A stretch of DNA of 53,201 nucleotides, taken from contig WYBJ01000034.1 in NCBI GenBank assembly GCA_011525945.1, forward strand, positions 1 to 53,201, in the 5' to 3' direction. A model generated the notes under the pieces. It had not been told where the DNA came from. It saw nothing but the letters and a program-made list of their open reading frames with translations, and made no database searches. The DNA comes from Burkholderiaceae bacterium (GTDB lineage: Bacteria > Pseudomonadota > Gammaproteobacteria > Burkholderiales > WYBJ01). Within the stretch, counting starts at the first letter, position 1; every line of letters starts with the position of its first letter. This document shows, piece after piece, positions 42,403 through 49,767 of the stretch. The translations under genes and the position numbers were made by a program.

Positions 42403-43773
42403 ATGAGCCTTGCCGTTGCGATTGCAAGCCAGGCGGCTGCGCTTGACGTTGCACACCTGCCCGCCGAGGCTGTCGATTGGGCGAAGGTTGCGATCATCGA
42501 TGCGATAGGCTGCGCGCTTGCGGGCGCGGGCGAAGATGCCTCGAAGATCGCGCTCCGCGTCTGCCTCGCCCCGGGTGGCGGGGGCGCCGCCACCTGCGCC
42601 GCGCTGGGTGTCGCCGAGCGCCTTCCGGCCCTCGACGCCGCGTTCGTCAATGGCGTGAGCGGCCATGCCCTCGACTTCGACGATACCAGCAAGTCGATGG
42701 CCGGTCATCCGACCGTCGTGATCCTGCCCGCGCTGCTGGCGGCAGCGGAGGAAGTGGGCGCCTCGGGCCGTGATCTCGTCGAGGCCTACGTGACCGGCCT
42801 GGAAGCTGCGACCCGCATCGCGCGCGGGGTCAATTTTCATCACTACGAGAAGGGGTGGCATCCGACCGCCACGCTCGGGATTTTCGGGGCCGCCGCCGCG
42901 TGCAGCCGGCTGCTCGCGCTGGACATACCGAGAGCCGCGCATGCCCTGGGGATCTGCGTGTCGCTCGCGTCGGGTGTCAAGTCCAATTTCGGCAGCCCGA
43001 CGAAGCCGCTGCATGCCGGCGCCGCGTCTCGCAACGGCCTGCTGGCGGCGAAGCTCGCGCAACAGGGCTTCACCGCGAGCGCCGATGCGTTCGAGCACCC
43101 ACAGGGTTTTCTCGCCGTATTCAACGGAGAAGGCAATTTCGACAGCGGCAGGATCGTGTCCGGCTGGGGGCAGCCGCTCGATCTTCTCGACCCGGGCATA
43201 TCGATCAAGAAGTATCCTTGCGTGTACAGTATTCACGCCGCGATCGACTGCGCCATTTCGCTACAACAAAAGCACCGCTTCCCGAGCGACAGTATCCGTC
43301 GCGTTGTCGTAACCATGCACCGGCGCCGTTTGCTGCCGCACGTGCAGCGCGACGCGCAGAGCCCGCTCAGCGCGAAATTCAGCCTCGCCTATGGGGTGGC
43401 GCGCGGGCTCGCCGATGGCCGCGTGTCGATCGCGCACTTCGAGGGCGAGGCGCACCGGAACCCGGCCATCCGGCGCGTAATGGGTTTGGTTGCGACACAA
43501 GCGCATTCGGACGACGCCAACGACTACGCAGCCACGGTCCAAGTCGATCTGGCGGACGGCAGATCGCTCACCGAGTCGGTGCATGCCCCGCTCGGCAGCG
43601 GGGTGCGTTCGCCACTGCCGGACTGTATGCTGAAAGCGAAGTTTCAAGATTGCGCCGGGCGCGTGCTTGCCCCGGCACAGGCGCAAAGTCTGTTCGAGCT
43701 TCTGCGTGGCCTGGAGGCGCTGCCCGATGTGCGCGCGTTGACGAGGCTCGCGCAACCGCAGGAGAGCGCGTGA
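42403..43773 (+). CDS. MmgE/PrpD family protein
   Basis: The 456-residue protein starts at ATG 42403 with AAGGGG upstream. Family marks are GVSGHALDFDD near residue 85, HPTVVILPAL after it, a helical N-terminal domain, and KKYPCVYSIHAAID in the second domain. Members include 2-methylcitrate dehydratase, cis-aconitate decarboxylase and many uncharacterised dehydratases or isomerases. No other methylcitrate-cycle gene is present, so the substrate is unknown. The FNR-like promoter suggests anaerobic or NO-linked expression. It is divergent from the acyl-CoA dehydrogenase gene. Confidence 0.85.
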   Translation: MSLAVAIASQAAALDVAHLPAEAVDWAKVAIIDAIGCALAGAGEDASKIALRVCLAPGGGGAATCAALGVAERLPALDAAFVNGVSGHALDFDDTSKSMAGHPTVVILPALLAAAEEVGASGRDLVEAYVTGLEAATRIARGVNFHHYEKGWHPTATLGIFGAAAACSRLLALDIPRAAHALGICVSLASGVKSNFGSPTKPLHAGAASRNGLLAAKLAQQGFTASADAFEHPQGFLAVFNGEGNFDSGRIVSGWGQPLDLLDPGISIKKYPCVYSIHAAIDCAISLQQKHRFPSDSIRRVVVTMHRRRLLPHVQRDAQSPLSAKFSLAYGVARGLADGRVSIAHFEGEAHRNPAIRRVMGLVATQAHSDDANDYAATVQVDLADGRSLTESVHAPLGSGVRSPLPDCMLKAKFQDCAGRVLAPAQAQSLFELLRGLEALPDVRALTRLAQPQESA

Positions 43774-43865
43774 CGCGCCCCGATGTCCGCGGGAGAAGCC
43801 CCGCCTATGAAAAGGGTAATGCAGATCAAATCTTCGGCTGGACTGGCGCGAGCGCGGCTGCGAGA

Positions 43866-43909
43866 CTAGCAGTCTGCCGGACTTGAAATCTACTCCGGCA
43901 GGCTCCTAG
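43866..43909. repeat. 44-base CTAG-ended palindrome (REP/MITE-like or terminator)
   Basis: CTAGCAGTCTGCCGGA (43866-43881) pairs with TCCGGCAGGCTCCTAG (43894-43909) at 14 of 16 positions around a 12-base loop. It lies 93 bases past the MmgE/PrpD stop, in a 355-base gap. There is no T-run. The compact, CTAG-bounded form resembles dispersed palindromic repeats or trimmed insertion-sequence ends. Confidence 0.5.
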
Positions 43910-43934
43910 GCGTGCGGGCGATGCCCCAGGCGCG

Positions 43935-43949
43935 GTATTTGAATACACT
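43935..43949 (+). promoter_or_regulatory. 12-base palindrome overlapping a -10-like element before the second oxidase operon
   Basis: GTATT-tg-AATAC (43935-43946) is a perfect inverted repeat overlapping TACACT (43944-43949), a four-of-six -10 match. It lies upstream of the small ORF at 43965 and the CuA gene at 44129. The arrangement would suit a repressor operator. No -35 is evident, and the protein that binds is unknown. Confidence 0.35.
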
Positions 43950-43964
43950 GGAACGGAGGGACGC

Positions 43965-44132
43965 ATGAAAACCATCCTCGCCTTGGCTGGCGGGCGCAGA
44001 GGCGCGCGTGCGCGGGCGCGACGCTTCAACGCCGAGCGATCGCTCCGGGGCTCGCCCGGCCGCCGCGCAGTGCACGTTGCCGCCGTGTGCATGGGCACGG
44101 CGCTGGCACGCACTTCAGGGAGCATGCGATGA
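43965..44132 (+). CDS. possible 55-residue leader protein coupled to the CuA gene
   Basis: ATG 43965 has a strong GGAGGG ribosome site, and its TGA overlaps the next gene's ATG (ATGA), a typical coupling arrangement. The product begins MKTILALAGG and is then very Arg/Ala-rich with no recognisable domain. It could be a coupling peptide, a decayed gene or a chance frame in GC-rich DNA. It is included because the start and overlap signals are better than chance usually gives. Confidence 0.3.
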   Translation: MKTILALAGGRRGARARARRFNAERSLRGSPGRRAVHVAAVCMGTALARTSGSMR

Positions 44133-44662
44133 TCCACGACACAGTCTGGTTGATCTCGGCCACGTTGATGGGGTTGCTGGCGGTGGCCTTCATCTTCGTG
44201 CACGCTCGCTCGCACGAGCGCGTGAACGACTACGCGCCGCTGCAGAAGCGCGCGTACCGCCTGCGCACGGTGTTGTTCTGGGTGCTCGTGTTCACGCTCG
44301 GACCGGCGATGCTCTACACCCTTACCGACCTGCCCTACGGCTCGGCGAAGGCCGGTGCGAGCGGCGGCGGCGTACAGGTGATCGAGGCGGTAGGGCATCA
44401 GTGGCGCTGGGAGCTTGATCGTACCGAGGTGAAGGCGGGCGAGCCGGTGGAATTTCGTGTCACCAGCGCCGACGTAAATCATGGTTTCGGCATCTACGAC
44501 GCCAACCTGCGTCTGATCGCACAGACGCAGGCGATGCCGGGCTACACCAATCGCCTGCGCCACACTTTCCCGGCGGAGGGCACCTACCGGGTCTTGTGCA
44601 TGGAGTACTGCGGCTTGGTACATCACAATATGATCGTCGAGATCAAGGTCGTCAAACCCTGA
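44129..44662 (+). CDS. CuA-containing subunit II of the second oxidase/NO reductase-like enzyme
   Basis: The 177-residue protein starts at ATG 44129 behind AGGGAG. It has two membrane helices (VWLISATLMGLLAVAFIF and VLFWVLVFTLGPAMLYTL) and a cupredoxin domain with the segment GHQWRWELD. CuA ligands H118, C157, C161, H165 and M168 are all present (ADVNHGFGIY, CMEYCGLVHHNM). A copper-loaded subunit II shows that electrons come from a soluble one-electron carrier. Its subunit I follows 10 bases later. Confidence 0.9.
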   Translation: MIHDTVWLISATLMGLLAVAFIFVHARSHERVNDYAPLQKRAYRLRTVLFWVLVFTLGPAMLYTLTDLPYGSAKAGASGGGVQVIEAVGHQWRWELDRTEVKAGEPVEFRVTSADVNHGFGIYDANLRLIAQTQAMPGYTNRLRHTFPAEGTYRVLCMEYCGLVHHNMIVEIKVVKP

Positions 44663-44672
44663 GGGAGCGCGC

Positions 44673-46160
44673 GTGGCTACTTCTTCCTATACACCGATGC
44701 TGGATCGTGGCGCACGCGGCGAAGTCCTCGCCGCCATCGCCGTTGCGGTCGTGACGTTGCTGCTGATGATGGTGTTCGGGCTGCTGATGCGCATGGAGCA
44801 GGCCCAGGTCATCGCGCTCGGGCCGACCTGGTTCTACCAGCTCATGACGCTGCACGGCGCCGGCATGGTGGGTGTGGCGGGCCTGGCCGGGGCGGCGGTC
44901 ATGTGGCACTTCCTGAGCCAGTACGTCACGCTGTCGATGCGCATCTTCGTCGCCAATCTGGTGCTGTTCCTGATCGGCGTGGTCATGGTGCTGGTGTCCG
45001 TGCTCGGCGGTCAGTTCCAGGGCGGCTGGACCTTCCTCTTCCCGCTCCCGACTCATGCCATGGGCATTTGGAGGAACGGCGCCGCCGCGCTCTTCATGGG
45101 TGGCTTGCTGGTGCTCGGCGTCGGCTTCGTGCTGCTGCACCTCGACGTGGCGCGCGCGCTGATCGTGCGCTATGGCAGTTTCGCGCGCGCCATGGGCTGG
45201 CCGCAGTTGTTCGGTCACGACGACGGCAACGCGCCGCCCCCGACGGTGGTCGCCGCCACGATGGTGACGATCGTAAACCTGCTCGGCCTCGTCTCGGGCG
45301 CCACCATCCTCGTGATGATGATCGTCAATGCCTATCTGCCGGGTTTTGCCATCGACGCCCTGCTCGCCAAGAACATGATCTACTTCTTCGGCCACGTGTT
45401 CATCAACGCCACGATCTACATGGCGGTGATCGCCGTCTACGAGGTCCTGCCGCGCTATACGCAGCGACCCTGGAAGGCCAACAAGGTGTTCCTGGCCGCG
45501 TGGACCGCCTCGACCGCGTTTGTATTGTTCATCTATCCGCACCACCTGCTGATGGACTTCGTCATGCCCAAGTGGATGCTCATCATGGGCCAGGTGGTCG
45601 GCTACCTCACCACCTTCCCGGTGCTGATCGTCACCGCCTACGGCGGATTGATGATCGTGTACCGATCGGGCATCCGCTGGGATGTCGCCTCGACGCTCTT
45701 GTACGTCGCGCTGTTCGGCTGGGCGGCCGGCGCCATACCGGCGTTCATCGACGGCACCATCACGGTCAACTACGTGATGCACAATACGCTGTGGGTGCCG
45801 GGGCACTTCCACACCTACCTGCTGCTCGGCATGGTCACGATGGTGTTCGGCTTCATGTACTACATCACCCGTTCCGGCCCCGCCGGCGGCGACTGCGCGC
45901 TCGACCGTCTGGCGGCGGGCATCTTCGTGCTGTCCGCGCTCGCCTTCACGCTGAGCTTCCTGTACTCGGGTAAGGCGAGCATCGCGCGCCGCTATGCCGA
46001 GCATCTGCCCGAGTGGGTGCCTTACAACCGCGTGTCCGCGGTGTTTGCCGCGATCGTGGTGGCTGCGGTGGCGGTGTTCGTCGTGCGCTTCCTCGCGCGC
46101 CTGCCGATCGCTACCCGCGACATAACGCGTCCGACGCTGCCGCGAGGCGTGCAGGCGTGA
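44673..46160 (+). CDS. heme-copper subunit I with Asn at the active-site Tyr position, sNOR-like
   Basis: The GTG start at 44673 follows GAGGGAG; the product has 495 residues and about 12 helices. Ligands are H61 (MTLHGAGMVG), H241 in helix 6, H290-H291 (YPHHLLMD) and the HFH pair H378/H380 (VPGHFHTYLL). The helix 6 motif is GHVFIN, placing Asn245 where oxygen-reducing enzymes carry the cross-linked Tyr. An Asn here is, as I recall, the mark of the sNOR branch of NO reductases, which also have a CuA subunit II as found here. Routine annotation would call it cytochrome c oxidase subunit I. The stop overlaps the sco start (GTGA), so they are co-translated. Confidence 0.85.
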   Translation: MATSSYTPMLDRGARGEVLAAIAVAVVTLLLMMVFGLLMRMEQAQVIALGPTWFYQLMTLHGAGMVGVAGLAGAAVMWHFLSQYVTLSMRIFVANLVLFLIGVVMVLVSVLGGQFQGGWTFLFPLPTHAMGIWRNGAAALFMGGLLVLGVGFVLLHLDVARALIVRYGSFARAMGWPQLFGHDDGNAPPPTVVAATMVTIVNLLGLVSGATILVMMIVNAYLPGFAIDALLAKNMIYFFGHVFINATIYMAVIAVYEVLPRYTQRPWKANKVFLAAWTASTAFVLFIYPHHLLMDFVMPKWMLIMGQVVGYLTTFPVLIVTAYGGLMIVYRSGIRWDVASTLLYVALFGWAAGAIPAFIDGTITVNYVMHNTLWVPGHFHTYLLLGMVTMVFGFMYYITRSGPAGGDCALDRLAAGIFVLSALAFTLSFLYSGKASIARRYAEHLPEWVPYNRVSAVFAAIVVAAVAVFVVRFLARLPIATRDITRPTLPRGVQA

Positions 46161-46762
46161 CCCGCGCGCTCGGTGCCTCGCTCGTGGTGATACTGGCCGC
46201 GCTGGTCGTTTTCACCTGGGGCACCGACGGCTGGCGCGCGTTCACCAGTGAGACCGCGCGGCGCGAACAGGTACTGCGCAATCCGCGTCCGCTGCCGGCG
46301 GTCGTGCTGGAGGACCAGGACGGGCGCACGTTCGAGCTGAGCGACTATCGCGGGCGCAGCGTCGCGGTGGAGTTCATCTACACGCGCTGCCAGTCGATTT
46401 GCCGCAGCCTCGGCATGGCGTTCCGGCAGATCCGCGATGCGATCGCCCCGCAGCGCCTCGAGCACGAGCTTGCCCTGCTCAGCATCAGTTTCGATTCCGT
46501 GCACGATGACGTGCCGGCGCTCGCCGCCTGGGCAAGCGCCCACGGCGCCGACGGGCGCCACTGGCGCGTTGCTCGTGTGCGCGACCCGGCGCAGCTCGGC
46601 CCGCTGCTCGAGGCGTTCGGTGTGGTCGTCATCGCCGATGGCCTCGGCGGTTACGAGCACAACGCGGCGATCCACCTGCTCGATCGCGACGGCCGGCTGG
46701 TGCGCATCGACGACATCGATACGCCGCAGCGCTTCCTCGCCCAGGCAGGCTTGCAGCCGTGA
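46157..46762 (+). CDS. SCO1/SenC-family copper chaperone
   Basis: The 201-residue protein starts at GTG 46157, overlapping the subunit I stop. It has an N-terminal membrane anchor (LGASLVVILAALVVFTW), then the Sco domain with C-x3-C (YTRCQSICRS) and a distal His in GGYEHNAAIHLLD. It probably metallates the CuA site of the subunit encoded at 44129. It is only distantly similar to the other Sco at 36611 and lacks that protein's C-terminal helix. The next gene overlaps it by four bases (GTGA). Confidence 0.85.
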   Translation: MTRALGASLVVILAALVVFTWGTDGWRAFTSETARREQVLRNPRPLPAVVLEDQDGRTFELSDYRGRSVAVEFIYTRCQSICRSLGMAFRQIRDAIAPQRLEHELALLSISFDSVHDDVPALAAWASAHGADGRHWRVARVRDPAQLGPLLEAFGVVVIADGLGGYEHNAAIHLLDRDGRLVRIDDIDTPQRFLAQAGLQP

Positions 46763-47406
46763 GCGCGATGCGGCCGGGCGCGGCGGCGTGCTGGGCCGCG
46801 CTGCTGTGGCTGGCGCTGGCGCTGCCGCCGCTGCGAGACGCGCTGGAGGGCTCGATGCGCATGCACATGCTGGTACAGATGCCGCTGCTCGCCGCGACCG
46901 GATTCATCGCGGTGCGCGCGCTTGCTGCGACCCGGCGCGCCCGCGTGCTGCAGCTCTCCGGCGGCAGCGTGCCGCTGGTGCTGGCGGCGATGCTGGCGGC
47001 GAGCTACTGGATGCTGCCGCGCGCCCTGGATGCCGCGCTGGCCGACCCGGCGGCGGCAGTGGCCAAGTTCATCACGCTACCCGTGTTGGTCGGGGCGCCG
47101 CTCGCGCTCGCGTGGCCGCGGCTCGGAACGGTCGGCCGCGGCTTCGTATGGACCAATCTCGCCAGCATGCTGGCGGTGACCGGCTGGCTCTATGTCGCCG
47201 CCCCGGTTCGTGTGTGCAATGCCTACCTGGCATCGGATCAGTACGAGGCCGGGATGTGGATGGTCTGGCTCGCCGTAGCGATCCTGTTCGGTTGGCTGGT
47301 CGGCCTATTCGTCGGTGCGGCGGCGCCGCAGAGCGCGACCCCGGAGTCGACTGCTGTGACGTCGTCAGCGGCGCGTGACCGGCATCGGCTCGTGCGAGCG
47401 CCCTAA
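46759..47406 (+). CDS. polytopic membrane protein, last gene of the second oxidase operon
   Basis: The 215-residue protein starts at GTG 46759 in a four-base overlap with sco. About five to six helices are visible, with motifs MRMHMLVQMPLLAATGF, YWMLPRALDAAL, KFITLPVLVGAPLALAWPRLG and VAAPVRVCNAYLASDQ. The conserved-looking His/Met pairs facing one side of the membrane (HMLVQM) would suit copper or heme handling, as in CtaG-type assembly proteins. I do not recognise the family firmly. Coupling to sco and the two subunits points to an assembly factor or accessory subunit. Confidence 0.65.
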   Translation: MSAMRPGAAACWAALLWLALALPPLRDALEGSMRMHMLVQMPLLAATGFIAVRALAATRRARVLQLSGGSVPLVLAAMLAASYWMLPRALDAALADPAAAVAKFITLPVLVGAPLALAWPRLGTVGRGFVWTNLASMLAVTGWLYVAAPVRVCNAYLASDQYEAGMWMVWLAVAILFGWLVGLFVGAAAPQSATPESTAVTSSAARDRHRLVRAP

Positions 47407-47468
47407 GCGCCCCCTGCACGTGCGAACACCGCGCCGGCACGGTGCGCGATGCCCCGCTCGGGCGCAGT

Positions 47469-47915
47469 TCAGCGCACGACGAGAACCGGCACGGTTGCGT
47501 GCGCGAGAACCTTAACCGTTTGCGATCCGACCATCAGACTGGCGATGCTGCCGCGGCCGTGGCCTGCCATCACGATGAGGTCGGCGTGCAAGCGTTTTGC
47601 CGCCTCGACGATGTTGGCGTACGGATGCGTGCCGTCTTCCACCAGCACGTCGGCGGTGCACCCTGCGGCGCGCACGCGTTGCGCCACGCTCTCCAGCATC
47701 TCCTTTGCGTGCTGCCGCAGTTCGGCGGCATATTGATTCTCGAATTGCCTCAGACCCGGCGCGAGATGACCCCCGCCGACGAGCAGGTGATGCGGCGTGA
47801 CCACGTAGAGCAGCGTCACGCCCGCACCCGTGTCTTTGGCCAGTGTGACGCCGTGATCCACCGCCTTGTTCGAGAGTTCCGAGCCGTCGTATGCCAGAAC
47901 GATACGTTTGTACAT
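47469..47915 (-). CDS. universal stress protein UspA family
   Basis: The 148-residue single-domain Usp starts MYKRIVLAYDGSELSNKAV and ends with the nucleotide-binding signature GHGRGSIASLMVGSQT and VPVLVVR. ATP-binding Usp proteins act in stress survival, and in several denitrifying proteobacteria they belong to FNR/ANR/DNR regulons. An FNR-like box with a correctly placed -10 lies upstream, supporting that here. It converges with the second oxidase operon across 62 bases. Confidence 0.9.
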   Translation of the reverse strand: MYKRIVLAYDGSELSNKAVDHGVTLAKDTGAGVTLLYVVTPHHLLVGGGHLAPGLRQFENQYAAELRQHAKEMLESVAQRVRAAGCTADVLVEDGTHPYANIVEAAKRLHADLIVMAGHGRGSIASLMVGSQTVKVLAHATVPVLVVR

Positions 47916-47967
47916 GATTCACTCCTGTGCCTGATCGAGCGATGGCAGCCTCGTGCCTACCGACACC

Positions 47968-48008
47968 ATCATGCCACTCCGTCCGGCTCGCTCATTGACA
48001 AAGATCAT
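47968..48008 (-). promoter_or_regulatory. FNR-like class II promoter of uspA
   Basis: On the minus strand ATGAT-CTTT-GTCAA (48008-47995) matches eight of ten positions of TTGAT-N4-ATCAA. CATGAT (47973-47968) begins 29 bases from its centre, which puts it at -12 if the box is at -41.5. The predicted start near 47960 leaves a 45-base leader. Confidence 0.6.
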
Positions 48009-48162
48009 GCGCGGCGCAATGCATGCGCGCTGCCGGAACGGGTAGACCGCAAGCGTCCAGCGGCAAACGGTTGCGTCGTTAGCGATCCCGTCATGGGACC
48101 GTGACAGAGGGCTGCGGGGGACCCCCTTGTCGGCTCAGGTCAATCTCGCCGTGACGCTGCTG

Positions 48163-48182
48163 CACGGCCGCGCGGGGCCGTG
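48163..48182 (-). terminator. GC-rich hairpin downstream of the EgtB/SenA-type gene
   Basis: CACGGCC-gcgcgg-GGCCGTG is a perfect 7-bp stem 18 bases past the stop. There is no T-run, so it may terminate weakly or act in mRNA protection. The rest of 48010-48200 shows no gene. Confidence 0.35.
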
Positions 48183-48200
48183 GAACCCGCTCGATGAGGC

Positions 48201-49553
48201 TCACCCGCTGGCGTATCGCGACGCGCCGTCATCCAGAGCGCAGGTGCGAAACCCGGCGAAGATGTCGCGGCGATAGGGCTGGAAGAAGTTCCGATAGGTA
48301 TTGTTGGCCAGACGCGAGCGCGTCGCCCACGCGCCGCCCTTCAGCACCTTGCGATAGCCGAACCAGGGCGCGGAATACTCTCGATAAGGCGCGTCGACGA
48401 CATAGCCGGGAAAGGGATAGAAGGCCGCAGCGGTCCATTCCCAGACGTTGCCGAGCATCTGACGGCAGCCGAAGGCGCTGTCCCCCGCCGCGAACGCGCC
48501 GACATCGACGCAGCCCTCGCAGCGTGCATCGAGATTGCCGCGCTCGGGAGTCGGCGGCTCGTCGCCCCACGGATATCTTCGCTTGCGCGCCGTGATGCCG
48601 CGGCCATCGGGCGTGGGCTCGGCGCTCGCTGCCAACTCCCACTCCGCTTCGGAGGGGAGGCGCCTGTGCGCCCAAGCGCAGTACGCCTGCGCCTCGTACC
48701 AGTTGACGTGAACCACGGGTGCATGCGGTTCGAGCGCTTCGAGGCGATCGAAATGCCGCCTCGACCAGCCCGTCCCGTCGCGCATCCAATAGCATGGATG
48801 TTGCACGCCGTTTCTCTCGCGCCAGCGCCATCCCTGATGGCTCCACAGTTCGGGCCGCAGGTAGCCGCGGTCGTCCACGAACTGCGCGAACTGGGCATTG
48901 GTGACCGGCGCGCGCGCCATGCGAAACGGCGCGACCTCGACCGGATGGGCCCATTTCTCGTTGTCGAAGACGAATGGTGCATCGCGTGTCGCTCCGAGGT
49001 GAAACGTGGCTGCGGGGATTTCGACATCCCCCGGGAGCGGACCGCCTCCGCCGTGCGCGGATCTCGATCGATCGGCGCCGGCTGCGCTTTGCGGCCGTGC
49101 GTATTCGAGCGTCTGGCGCATGTAGGTGAACGCCTCCGCGTGCATGTCCTCGTGCAAAATGGCGAGCATGTACAGATAGCTCTCGCTGGTATCGGGGTCG
49201 CCCGCTTCAAGCCGCGCGAGGACGCGCTGCGTGACCCGGCGCATATACGCCAGCGTTTGTTCCCGCGAGGGGAGCGCGAGCGCCCAGCGGTCGTCGTGAT
49301 CGACGTTGAACGAATCGTACAGTCGCTCGGCGCCATCGAGGAGGAAGCGCTCGGCGCCGAGGGCGCGCAGAAGAAACACATCGTAGAAGAAGGCGACATG
49401 ACCGAGTTCCCAGCGAAACGGGTTGACCACCTCCATGAGAGGGACGCTCAACTGTTCGTCGCTCAGATCGGACACCAGCCGCAGGGTATGCTCACGCGCA
49501 TCGTGCAGCCATTCGTGCAGCCGTGCCGCTGGATATGTGTGCCGCCCGGTCAT
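48201..49553 (-). CDS. EgtB/SenA-type non-heme iron sulfoxide/selenoxide synthase-like protein
   Basis: The start at 49553 follows GGAGGAG; the upstream ATG at 49607 has none. The 450-residue protein has an N-terminal DinB-like domain with the iron triad H52 (LGHVAFF), H134 and H138 (LHEDMHAE), then a formylglycine-generating-enzyme-type (SUMF1/FGE) domain ending in GNVWEWTAAAF, KVLKGGAWATR and FAGFRTC. This is the EgtB layout, which joins Cys or gamma-Glu-Cys sulfur to trimethylhistidine in ergothioneine synthesis. Similar proteins make selenoneine (SenA). No EgtD methyltransferase or SenB/SenC partner is in view, so which product is made is open. Confidence 0.75.
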   Translation of the reverse strand: MTGRHTYPAARLHEWLHDAREHTLRLVSDLSDEQLSVPLMEVVNPFRWELGHVAFFYDVFLLRALGAERFLLDGAERLYDSFNVDHDDRWALALPSREQTLAYMRRVTQRVLARLEAGDPDTSESYLYMLAILHEDMHAEAFTYMRQTLEYARPQSAAGADRSRSAHGGGGPLPGDVEIPAATFHLGATRDAPFVFDNEKWAHPVEVAPFRMARAPVTNAQFAQFVDDRGYLRPELWSHQGWRWRERNGVQHPCYWMRDGTGWSRRHFDRLEALEPHAPVVHVNWYEAQAYCAWAHRRLPSEAEWELAASAEPTPDGRGITARKRRYPWGDEPPTPERGNLDARCEGCVDVGAFAAGDSAFGCRQMLGNVWEWTAAAFYPFPGYVVDAPYREYSAPWFGYRKVLKGGAWATRSRLANNTYRNFFQPYRRDIFAGFRTCALDDGASRYASG

Positions 49554-49633
49554 CGCGTCTCCTCCATCGCGGTTGGACGCGCCCGTGCCGCCGCGCCATC
49601 GTGCCATGATGACAAGGCCTGCAACGCTACGCC

Positions 49634-49696
49634 ATGATCCATATCAGAGAATCGGCTGTGTTCGACTGCTCTCGCATCGATGCGTGCGGCTACAAT
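49634..49696. promoter_or_regulatory. FNR-like box and a TACAAT -10 in the EgtB/permease divergent gap
   Basis: ATGAT-CCAT-ATCAG (49634-49647) matches eight of ten FNR positions. For the minus-strand EgtB gene, CATCAT lies 30-35 bases from its centre. On plus, TACAAT (49691-49696) is a good -10 for the permease, 72 bases before its GTG, without an obvious -35. Confidence 0.35.
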
Positions 49697-49767
49697 CCGC
49701 CCCTGCGCTTCGCACGGGGGGCTGGCCTGAAATTCTCGCTCGCAACGTTGCTGCGCGGGCTCGCGGC

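Noticed and set aside
43816..43829. FNR-like box GTAAT-GCAG-ATCAA before the second oxidase operon
   Set aside because: It matches eight of ten positions but is about 300 bases from the gene, with no -10 at the class II distance on either strand.
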